Of a stretch of DNA of 12,781 nucleotides, positions 7,201 through 12,781 are shown in pieces. The notes beneath the pieces are model-generated. The model was not told the origin of the DNA. It saw nothing but the letters and a program-made list of their open reading frames with translations, and searched no databases. Position 1 is the stretch's first letter. Every line of letters begins with the position of its first letter. The DNA is from Candidatus Zhuqueibacterota bacterium (GTDB taxonomy: Bacteria; Zhuqueibacterota; Zhuqueibacteria; Residuimicrobiales; Residuimicrobiaceae). A program made the translations under genes and the position numbers. The stretch is taken from assembly GCA_016934435.1 (NCBI GenBank), contig JAFGSU010000365.1, forward strand, positions 1 to 12,781, read 5' to 3'.

Positions 7201-9320
7201 TTCGTACCGTAGCTGGTCGGCGCATCGCCAAAATCATACTGGGTGGGATCAGCAAAAGTAACGCTGTAATCCTCACATTCCCCATCCATAGCCGCCGGAT
7301 TGTCGCCGCTGGCAGTCGGATTGGTTGCAACGCCGGGGGCGGTACAGAAACGTAACCGAACAAAGTTGTGTCCGCGCGCGTTATTAACGGTACCCAACGT
7401 GTTAAATGTAATCGTATTAGAACCTGCGTTCAAGAGCTGGTCATTAGCTACCCACTCGCCAGCATCAAAGGTATCGTCGCCGTTGAGATCCACCCACATA
7501 TTCAGATAGCCCACAATCGCAGCATTCACAGTAATCTGTGTAGTTGCGCTGCGTATGACGGTTACCGGCAGCGTTCCCTGCCACCCTGCCGTCGTCACGC
7601 CTTCTTCGTCATCAGGCACACTGCCCTGGGTATCGTCGCCTTCGGCGGTGGCGCTGGCATAAGCTGTAGCTTCTTCATCCAAACCATTGGAACCCATGGA
7701 ACGTCCGGGGTAGGTATGATGTCTTGGACTGGCCGGAACCAGTGCGTCGCCATAATCCCAGGTGGTCTGTTCCGCTTCGATGGTGAAAACATAATCTTCG
7801 ACCTCACCGTCATCCCATAGGCCTGTGGGCAATGGTGTAGTAATTTGTACTGAGCTGAGGCGGAATCGCGCGTAAGTTTGTCCAAGAGGCGCCGTGGTTG
7901 GCACCGTAAAGACCACCCAGTTGGCGCCGGCGGACACCGGGACACCCTGAGCGATATAATCGGTGGCATTGTTTTGCCAGCCGGCGGCGCCGTCCAGGTT
8001 GATCCAGGCGTACAAGAAACCGGCCGCGCTGGCTGACACCTGAAAAGCATAAGTAGTGTTGCGATAGAGGGTCTGGCCATTGGCATCAGCGCCCATGAGC
8101 AGCACACCGTCTTCATCATCGGGTGTGGTGCCGTTGAGGTCATCATGATCTGCATTGGCGCTATGCGTGCCATCGATTTCGGTATCCGTGAGAGCCGTGC
8201 CCAATCTCAGCGTACCGGCGACATGCCGCGCGCCGTCTTCCGCCAGGGTGACCGGATAGCCGGTAGCGGCATCGCCGAAATCGAATTCTTGCGCAGCGTT
8301 GATTGTGACGGGAAAATCCTCCACCTCACCATCAACTTCTCCTGTCGCCTGAGTCAATGCTGAGGATGAACTGATTCTGAATCGAGCATAGGTATCTCCG
8401 GCTGAACCTATAGGAGGTGTGACAGATACGGGAATTGGACTCGTTTGTGTCGTGAGAGTTATATTTGCAATACGTTCCCCAGCCTCAAAAGTACCATTAT
8501 CATCCCAATCAAACCAAGCCATTAGATAGGCCGTCCCAGATGGTTTGGTAAAGCCAACATTGAGGGTTGTTTGTTGATTTTCAGTCAATGCCGGAATTGC
8601 GGTACATTCCTCGTCGTCGGTATCGGTATTATCATCACCTGTACCGTCTAATGGTGTTGCTGGGCTCACTTCATCATCTGGAATAACCGAACCTAAATAA
8701 AGAGTTGGCGTGATCAAACCATTGATCTCATGGTATGCTGAACTGGTTAGGTATGTTTCAGGAATATCGCCAAAATCTTTACAAAGAGTTGGGGGATCAC
8801 TGCTAAAGATGAAATAACTTTTAATTGTGACGTAACCTGAATAGTCGGTTATGGCACAATAAGTCGTATTCCAGGAGATATTGATGGGTTGACCGGGTTG
8901 AAGGATAGTAAATCGTAACCGGCCGACGCGAGTAGGGCATGGATCAACGATCAAACCACCATCTGGTGGAAAATCATCCAATCGATTGATATTGAGAGCA
9001 GCTCTTTGTAAATCCGTTCTGTCGGTGACACTCAAATTCTCATACCATTCTGGATAAATGCCATTATCCCACGGGCCATCGAAGGCAGTCACCTTAGTGG
9101 GACTACCAATGATGGTTGGATCAAAATTTATAAAGAAAGTTGAGTTACCGATCTTGTGCGACGGGCCAGTCATCAAAGTCATGAAAAAATCAACATAGTA
9201 ATATGTACCATCGTCAAAAGTACGATAACTGGCCACATAGCTCTGTGCCCAAGTGCCACTTGCAGATACTCCCATTAAAATCACAAGGATTACCAAGAAC
9301 CATCTGCTTCTGGATTTCAT
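4242..9320 (-). CDS. Giant T9SS-secreted surface protein with GEVED and Big_9 repeats
   Basis: A predicted 1692-residue cell-surface or extracellular protein. Order of parts: signal peptide (1-25, ending TWAQ); a beta-rich N-terminal domain (about 40-172) homologous to that of the neighbouring 370-aa protein, with IGNSTFFINF, DGPWDNG, ALNINR and YCAITDYSGYV; five GEVED repeats (about 181-342, 346-516, 521-691, 695-858, 864-1036), each running from DFGD/DYGD through PDDE to GEVEDY; three Big_9/cadherin-like repeats (1045-1335, period about 100) with NDxDPDGD-type calcium-ligand motifs and a CDNG.P..CD cysteine pair; a sixth, divergent GEVED repeat ending GEVQDY (1343-1499); an FN3-like module with SETDNLGFHVFRS (1500-1600); and a FlgD-like T9SS sorting tail (1603-1692) with NYPNPFNP and a basic end, MEFLK. 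The start has GGAGG about 7 bases upstream. GC content jumps near residue 342. No catalytic domain is visible; adhesion, matrix or S-layer-like structural roles are plausible inferences. Confidence 0.93.
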   Translation of the reverse strand: MKSRSRWFLVILVILMGVSASGTWAQSYVASYRTFDDGTYYYVDFFMTLMTGPSHKIGNSTFFINFDPTIIGSPTKVTAFDGPWDNGIYPEWYENLSVTDRTDLQRAALNINRLDDFPPDGGLIVDPCPTRVGRLRFTILQPGQPINISWNTTYCAITDYSGYVTIKSYFIFSSDPPTLCKDFGDIPETYLTSSAYHEINGLITPTLYLGSVIPDDEVSPATPLDGTGDDNTDTDDEECTAIPALTENQQTTLNVGFTKPSGTAYLMAWFDWDDNGTFEAGERIANITLTTQTSPIPVSVTPPIGSAGDTYARFRISSSSALTQATGEVDGEVEDFPVTINAAQEFDFGDAATGYPVTLAEDGARHVAGTLRLGTALTDTEIDGTHSANADHDDLNGTTPDDEDGVLLMGADANGQTLYRNTTYAFQVSASAAGFLYAWINLDGAAGWQNNATDYIAQGVPVSAGANWVVFTVPTTAPLGQTYARFRLSSVQITTPLPTGLWDDGEVEDYVFTIEAEQTTWDYGDALVPASPRHHTYPGRSMGSNGLDEEATAYASATAEGDDTQGSVPDDEEGVTTAGWQGTLPVTVIRSATTQITVNAAIVGYLNMWVDLNGDDTFDAGEWVANDQLLNAGSNTITFNTLGTVNNARGHNFVRLRFCTAPGVATNPTASGDNPAAMDGECEDYSVTFADPTQYDFGDAPTSYGTNTASHVIPADPVLYLGSVVPDAEGSPSPPLDGTGDDVTGTPDDEEGVTLPTRVVQGTVANWTISFTKPVGTTAYLRGWFDWDGNGSFEAGELMVDEVLTTQTSPLVVGVACPGGATIGASYARFRLSSTSDMTAVGACTDGEVEDYAMTIEASDQEPRDFGDIPSTYGTPTAWHIVPSASVYLGTVPPDAEAGPNTPLDGSGDDITGSPDDEDGVAVPVLSCTGDNNFVVSYAKPAGREVYIRGWIDWNCDGDFTSGPGVYDQDELAVDVTIPSASGSGTQTFNIPVSPAAGNGGQSFVRFRISSVRMSGGLLPDFGYDDGEVEDYAIDIPDCQQQNHPPEAINDINDTQMNIPVNGNVLTNDSDPDGDPIAVSQIITLPTNGGLTWNPDGSYTYTPNTGFVGEDFFVYEVCDNGVPPLCDQATVTIEVTFDDPANNPPVANDDAAETFMNTPVTVVVMANDFDPDGDAITVTAITQPPAGEGSAVLNGNGTITYTPPSGFTGETSFTYTLCDNGTPQLCDVGTVTVYVHEDPAGNDPPFAMDDAVVTHIDQPVSGDMSLNDYDPNGDPLTYNTTPVSGPSHGNVVINSDGTFTYTPNTGYVGPDNFVYEVCDNAVPPACDQATVYIVVLDEPTQVEYDYGALGLLPDARQRIDAQAGPFIGTAPDAELSSNDLSESDGLSFSNTDPNQACQLDVDVLNNSAPGAPAYLSAWLDLNDNSIIEVGEMLGSVQTVPASPAPQTVTFNFTTPNGAIGDTYWLRFIISTSVNDAGIPGNALSENYGEVQDYLLELTPVELTSFTAVAVNGMVRLEWRTQSETDNLGFHVFRSESETGNYTQITRSMIPGAGSSTVEHRYTYDDQDIEPDKQYYYKLADIEYSGRMTLHGPISVKTTSPTDYILEQNYPNPFNPDTRITFSMKESGFVRLSIYNLKGQLVRQLLSRHLQVGSHTEVWDGKDNNGKILPSGTYLYKLQVNGVEIVRKMEFLK
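5316..6188 (-). repeat. Three tandem Big_9/cadherin-like repeats in the giant protein
   Basis: Three copies of about 100 residues each (1045-1137, 1144-1236, 1243-1335). Each begins with PP(E/V/F)A-ND, has NDxDPDGD or NDYDPNGD, then YTPxxGxxGxxxFxY and CDNGxPxxCD. The first and third copies are close to each other at the DNA level around 5928-6020 and 5328-5420, both reading for example tcgcctgatcgca and acttcatagacaaag on the plus strand, while the middle copy is more diverged there. The paired cysteines in each copy would suit a disulfide in an exported protein. Confidence 0.8.
6213..8780 (-). repeat. Five consecutive GEVED repeats in the giant protein
   Basis: Repeats of about 162-173 residues, each starting DFGD or DYGD, continuing with AxH...YLG(S/T)xxPD, LDGxGDD, PDDE(D/E)GV, a (W/L)(F/I)DW(D/N) or WVDLNGD strand, YARFR(L/I)SS, and closing GEVEDY (331, 505, 847 and 1027) or GECEDY (680). 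Copies 1 and 4 are the most alike, sharing FTKP, FDWD.NG.FEAGE and TTQTSP; the DNA near 6946-7010 and 8490-8551 is visibly similar. A sixth, diverged copy lies beyond the Big_9 block at about 4824-5294. Confidence 0.85.
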
Positions 9321-9832
9321 CTTCGCCTCCGTAAATTAATAAAACTGTTGTACTTTTTAGATATACTTTTATTATCGAGTAATATGATAATTATTCTTCT
9401 TAATCAAAAATGTGACATGATAGTAACATCCCTTTATAACAACTGTGACAGTCGGGAAACAAGATTATATCATGGCAATCCCATAACCTAATGTTTCTAA
9501 ATATGATATAATTATTCTATGATCTTCTAATCAAATGATATTCAAACAATATGCCAGAAAATTATTGATTCACTATCAATTTTTGATTATTGAATTTCGT
9601 CCGAATAGATATCAGTATCTGAAGAGAGGTTGGATAGAATAGCCATTCATTTTTGCGATGTGAGGGATTCAAGTGATTTTTTATTATATCACCAATGGAG
9701 TCAAAGAAAGTTCGATAATAAATGAATCGGGCAAAAAATAGAAATGCTTCATATTATACATGTGAAGTATTAAATGGAAAAATAATCAATTAAAAATGGC
9801 GAGAGGAAAAGAATTTCCACAAAACATAAAAA
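9321..9832. other. AT-rich gene-free region upstream of the giant gene
   Basis: About 510 bases without a credible gene, very AT-rich. It contains an imperfect direct repeat: ATATGATA..ATTATTCT..TTAATCAAA near 9382-9408 and ATATGATATAATTATTCT...TTCTAATCAAA near 9501-9535. TGTGACA occurs at 9411-9417 and 9443-9449. Small inverted repeats include AGATA/TATCT (9607-9611, 9616-9620) and ATTGAT/ATCAAT near 9565-9582. It most likely holds the promoter and regulatory sites of the giant gene. Nothing identifies a specific regulator. Confidence 0.5.
9379..9407 (-). promoter_or_regulatory. Possible promoter of the giant surface-protein gene
   Basis: On the minus strand TTGATT (9407-9402) and TATTAC (9384-9379) are separated by 17 bases, each matching four of six sigma70 consensus positions, about 60 bases upstream of the start codon. 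In such AT-rich sequence this can arise by chance. Confidence 0.25.
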
Positions 9833-9856
9833 AAGGCGAGAAAAATTTCTCGCCTT
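9833..9856 (-). terminator. Rho-independent terminator after the 370-aa T9SS gene
   Basis: AAGGCGAGAAA (9833-9843) pairs perfectly with TTTCTCGCCTT (9846-9856). Leftward transcription then meets a T-run of five (9832-9828, seven counting the last two stem bases), followed by ATGTTTT. It begins about 20 bases after the stop of the 370-aa gene and closes the 462-aa/370-aa operon. Confidence 0.9.
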
Positions 9857-9877
9857 GCTTGGAAGAGAGTATTGTTA

Positions 9878-10990
9878 CTATCGCAAAAATTGCATTTTAT
9901 GTGTCTCTCGAAAATCGTTAACTCTCATCCGATAAAAATATACACCACTGGGTAACAGTATACCATTCATATCAGTACCATCCCAAGTAATCGAATGGAC
10001 GCCGGCTTTGATTTTTGTATCAATAAGTTTTTTAACAACTTGCCCTTTTATGTTGTAAACCTCAAGTGTCGTCAATCCTGTTTCCTTTAATTTAAAACCG
10101 ATCGTGGTAGTTGGATTGAAGGGATTGGGATAATTATGATGCAGTGCATACATTTCCGGAGCTTTAACCGCGATGTTGATCACATCATGAGTCATCATTC
10201 TGCCGGCATAATCGACATCCTGCAATCGATAATAATAAGTCCGGTTAACTTCTACTTCCCGATCAATATATTTATATTGACACTCGTTTTGTGTGTTACC
10301 TGCACCTGAAATCAACCTGGCGTTAACTCTCTTAAAACTACCGTGTTCCGAATCGGCTCTAAGAATGTTAAATCCAAGATTGTCCGTTTCGGAGCGAGTT
10401 ATCCAGGTTAATTCAATTGAAGCATCGATGGATGTTGCTGCAAAGGAATTTAATTCGACAGGCACCACATTTTGATTAATATTAAAGGTAAATCTGCTTT
10501 TTAAACTGACATAGCCCGAATAATCCGTAATAGCACAATAAGTGGGATTCCATTCTATTTCTCGGCCGAGAGTATTGTTTTTAATTAAAAACTTGATGCT
10601 CCCAATACGTGTCAGAGTATCCGGCACTAAGATTCCGCCATCAACGGGAAACTCATCCTTACGGTTGATATTCAGCGCTAATCGATTCAAATCCGCTCGG
10701 TTTGTAATAGTCAAATTATCATACCATTCCGAATGCATTCCCTCATCCCATGGGCCATCCAACATTTGAACCTTATTCAGATATTCAAGAGCATTTGAAT
10801 TGTAATTAATAAAAAATGTCGAATTGCCGATTTTTTGTGAAGGGGGAATCGTAGTACGCATGAAAAAGTCTACGAAAAATGAATCAGCGACGATAGCTTG
10901 CCGTAACAAAGCTTCGTAACGGTCATCCTGCCCAAAAATAATCGTGCTCAGGGCTAAGATTATAACCAATAAACATAGCAACGTTCTCAT
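9878..10990 (-). CDS. T9SS-sorted secreted protein, compact paralogue of the giant protein
   Basis: A 370-residue predicted secreted protein of unknown function. Parts: signal peptide (about 1-21, ending IIFGQ); an N-terminal beta-rich domain (about 38-168) with VDFFM, KIGNSTFFINY, LDGPWDEG, LALNINR and YCAITDYSGYV; an FN3-like module (about 174-275) with SETDNLGFNILR and YYYRLQDVDYAGR; and a FlgD-like T9SS sorting tail (280-370) with NYPNPFNP, YNIKGQVVKKL, WDGTDMNG and a basic end, MQFLR. All three parts align with the ends of the 1692-aa protein, with more than half of the N-domain residues identical by eye, but the GEVED and Big_9 repeats are absent. The start has AGGAGGA about 8 bases upstream. 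It follows the 462-aa gene by 29 bp and precedes a strong terminator, so the two are probably co-transcribed. The N-domain layout recalls cohesin-like folds, which is an inference. The gene is AT-rich compared with the nucleotidase and protease genes. Confidence 0.9.
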   Translation of the reverse strand: MRTLLCLLVIILALSTIIFGQDDRYEALLRQAIVADSFFVDFFMRTTIPPSQKIGNSTFFINYNSNALEYLNKVQMLDGPWDEGMHSEWYDNLTITNRADLNRLALNINRKDEFPVDGGILVPDTLTRIGSIKFLIKNNTLGREIEWNPTYCAITDYSGYVSLKSRFTFNINQNVVPVELNSFAATSIDASIELTWITRSETDNLGFNILRADSEHGSFKRVNARLISGAGNTQNECQYKYIDREVEVNRTYYYRLQDVDYAGRMMTHDVINIAVKAPEMYALHHNYPNPFNPTTTIGFKLKETGLTTLEVYNIKGQVVKKLIDTKIKAGVHSITWDGTDMNGILLPSGVYFYRMRVNDFRETHKMQFLR

Positions 10991-11019
10991 ATATACTTCC
11001 TCCTAATTATTTCCATAAA

Positions 11020-12408
11020 TTATGGACTGACCAGCGGCACATTTGTAGCAATACCACTATTATTTTGTGGTAAATTGCGATCCTCACCCGATATTACATA
11101 GCCATTCAAATTTACATCTGCTCGGGTATAATGTTGCAGTTGGCCACTTTCATTTTGGGGCGAATTTCTATCTTCACCTGCGATGATTACAGCTAATCTA
11201 TCGGTATATTCCCACCAATTGCCACCTTCATCATCCGTATTGCCACCAAAAAGACCGTAAATAGGTGGTTCAATGGGTACTACCCCTGAGCCACCCAATT
11301 TATAAAGGTGTCTCTCAGCAGGCTCAAGCAAACCGGGATTATGGTAACAGTTGCTTAATTGTGTAAAATCCCAATAATTATCGCCCGTACCATAGCCTGT
11401 CAAACTTTCTGTATCAACAACTTCATTAGATTGAACCGGTAAATGATTGTGATGACTCAGAACAATCCAATAACTACCTGGTGCTACGTTGACCGGGATA
11501 CCTGCATCACCATCAACATCATATACATATCCGAACTCATCGATGAATCCGACTGCATTAGCAACATAAGCACCATTTACCGTGCTTCGCAACCTAACAT
11601 TAACCCAGTCAATGATATGATTTTGAAGAGTTGGCAGCTGTGAAATTGGAGTAGTCAGCACCCCATATGGATCCGTCAATTGGGTCGCTAATACATTCTG
11701 AAAATCTTGGTACCAATACATTTTATAAACTGGAGTTGTTTGGGCAGCTGAAACGATATCCCAATTACCTTCCAGAAATGCTTTTGCATATATTCTCGGC
11801 AAACCACCGTAATGCACCCCAATCACCACATTATTGGCGCCGCCGGTAGCGGAAAAATGAAACGGAACAGCCGTGGCGAGAATCGGCGAAGCCGCACTAC
11901 CGGTGCCATAATCTTCCCATCCCGGCGTAGCAGCGAAATACCGTTTGATGGCGTACTGGGGATCTACCGAACCGTCGTCTTCGAATGCGAAACTCACATC
12001 AGCGCTAAAGTCCGCATTGTTCTGTCGGACAATGTAATAGACCGGCATGTTGTCCGGCGCACTGTTGAGCGTGCACTGATAGGTAGCTTCCGGATCGCCG
12101 GTTATGCGAGTCATGGTTCCGTTTTTAGTGCCGTTGATATTGGTCAAGGTGATCCCGGCAAAACTGGTCTTGGCCATATTCGAACACGTCACCTTGCCGA
12201 GTATCTTGCCCGTTTCCATCGAGGTGATGAAATCGGTCACATCGCCATCCAGAACAATTCTACCCATCGAAGCCGTATCACTTGGTGTGGTTGTTCCAAT
12301 ATAGGTCTGTACCACCATGCCGTTGGACACGGTCACACTGACAGCTAATGCCTGCCTACCGGTAAAGGCAAGGAGAACCAGAAATAGAAATAGTAATTTT
12401 ACTCTCAT
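11020..12408 (-). CDS. Secreted protein with dockerin-like C-terminal tail, 462 aa
   Basis: A predicted exported protein of unknown function. It has a clear signal peptide (about 1-22, ending QALA). Residues 23-200 form a domain I do not recognise. Residues about 265-345 resemble a module common in FCB surface proteins, with DWVNVRLRS, GYVYDVDGD, APGSYWIVLSHHNHLPV and YWDFT. The tail (about 385-462) resembles the two-part dockerin-like ending of Bacteroidetes-type proteins: DVNLNGYVISGED (431-443) fits a calcium-loop pattern, and GEDRN recurs at 411-415 and 441-445 with PQNxSG after each. The first loop is degenerate. Unlike the next two genes it has no YPNPFNP tail, so its route across the outer membrane is unclear. 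AGGAG precedes the ATG by about 7 bases. It is first in an operon with the 370-aa gene. Codons 1 to about 193 are GC-richer than the remainder. Confidence 0.88.
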   Translation of the reverse strand: MRVKLLFLFLVLLAFTGRQALAVSVTVSNGMVVQTYIGTTTPSDTASMGRIVLDGDVTDFITSMETGKILGKVTCSNMAKTSFAGITLTNINGTKNGTMTRITGDPEATYQCTLNSAPDNMPVYYIVRQNNADFSADVSFAFEDDGSVDPQYAIKRYFAATPGWEDYGTGSAASPILATAVPFHFSATGGANNVVIGVHYGGLPRIYAKAFLEGNWDIVSAAQTTPVYKMYWYQDFQNVLATQLTDPYGVLTTPISQLPTLQNHIIDWVNVRLRSTVNGAYVANAVGFIDEFGYVYDVDGDAGIPVNVAPGSYWIVLSHHNHLPVQSNEVVDTESLTGYGTGDNYWDFTQLSNCYHNPGLLEPAERHLYKLGGSGVVPIEPPIYGLFGGNTDDEGGNWWEYTDRLAVIIAGEDRNSPQNESGQLQHYTRADVNLNGYVISGEDRNLPQNNSGIATNVPLVSP

Positions 12409-12781
12409 ATCAAACTCCTATCAATGATGTATAAATTATTTTTTTTATAATAAACACTTTTATTAAACACAACATCGGCTTCCTGACAAAAATACATACC
12501 CCTGTCACAAAAATGCGATACTCTCTGTCGCCTATTTGTTACATCCACTTCCCCTCGGTTGTGCTCATTATGCACGCCTCACAGGGGAACGTTTATTATC
12601 TGCTTTTGCATGCTATTTTGCAGGAGTTAACCGTTTAAGCTTAATTCTTGTAGACCCCGTTGCGGTGATCCCTGCACAGGACAGAGCAATAGTTGTCAGA
12701 ATTTAATAACTGTTAATAATTTCCACAAATAGCATGCCAGATATCATAAATTTTTATTTTATTGTTTTTAATTATTTTAAA
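12409..12781. promoter_or_regulatory. Upstream region of the 462-aa/370-aa operon
   Basis: About 370 bases with no credible gene. It holds an 11-bp inverted pair, GCATGCTATTT (12608-12618) and AAATAGCATGC (12727-12737); a 7-bp pair, CCCCTGT (12499-12505) and ACAGGGG (12581-12587), enclosing GTGC/GCAC (12561-12564, 12572-12575); and the palindrome TTAAGCTTAA (12635-12644). Reading leftward, TTTTTGTGACAGG and TATTTTTGTCAGG form an imperfect direct repeat (12514-12502 and 12494-12482) about 75-105 bases upstream of the start. The operon promoter must lie here, but I cannot place it with confidence. Confidence 0.35.

Noticed and set aside
7595..8173. Minus-strand frame of 192 codons inside the giant gene
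   Set aside because: Out-of-frame shadow of the GEVED repeats; composition rich in Met, Pro and Arg as expected from a shifted frame.
5316..8780. Possible CRISPR or other short DNA repeat array
   Set aside because: The periodicities are about 300 and 500 bases, in frame, and correspond to protein domains; there are no short identical repeats with unique spacers.
9411..9449. TGTGACA motifs as CRP-type binding sites
   Set aside because: The symmetric second half-site (TCACA at the right spacing) is missing, so no such site can be supported.

Overview
The window looks like a chromosomal segment from a Gram-negative bacterium of the FCB superphylum. Candidate phylum KSB1, Calditrichota, Ignavibacteriota or a relative are my best guesses. 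The reasons are two very similar C-terminal tails with the motif YPNPFNP followed by a FlgD-like Ig fold (the type IX secretion, T9SS, sorting tail of these phyla), GEVED repeats, Big_9/cadherin-like repeats, a dockerin-like tail of the Bacteroidetes type, and two lipoproteins. No rRNA or other marker gene is present, so the phylum is an inference. All six genes I accept lie on the minus strand, so transcription runs from high to low coordinates.

Right part (12781 to 9833): an AT-rich, partly structured upstream region, then a 462-residue secreted protein with a dockerin-like C-terminus (12408-11020). It is followed 29 bp later by a 370-residue T9SS substrate (10990-9878) and a strong intrinsic terminator (9856-9833). 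These two genes look like one operon.

Middle (9832 to 4147): an AT-rich gene-free stretch holding a possible promoter, then a 1692-residue giant secreted protein (9320-4242). Its order is signal peptide, an N-terminal domain paralogous to that of the 370-residue protein, five GEVED repeats, three Big_9 repeats, a sixth GEVED repeat, an FN3-like module and a T9SS tail. Two hairpins follow, the second with a T-tract. The giant is the 370-residue protein with about 1.3 kb-codons of repeats inserted between its N-terminal domain and its tail.

Left part (4108 to 730): a good sigma70-like promoter drives a probable three-gene operon. It encodes a 5'-nucleotidase-family lipoprotein, a 77-residue cytoplasmic protein of unknown function, and an M48 metalloprotease lipoprotein with a LysM-like C-terminus. 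The last 730 bases carry no convincing gene. They hold dispersed palindromic repeats and a roughly 165-bp MITE-like element with matching ends.

The most interesting themes are the insertion-type architecture shared by the two T9SS paralogues, sharp base-composition breaks inside two of the surface-protein genes that suggest domain shuffling, and a possible cohesin-like/dockerin-like pairing among neighbouring surface proteins. I saw no CRISPR, no tRNA or rRNA, no transposase and no clear defence system.
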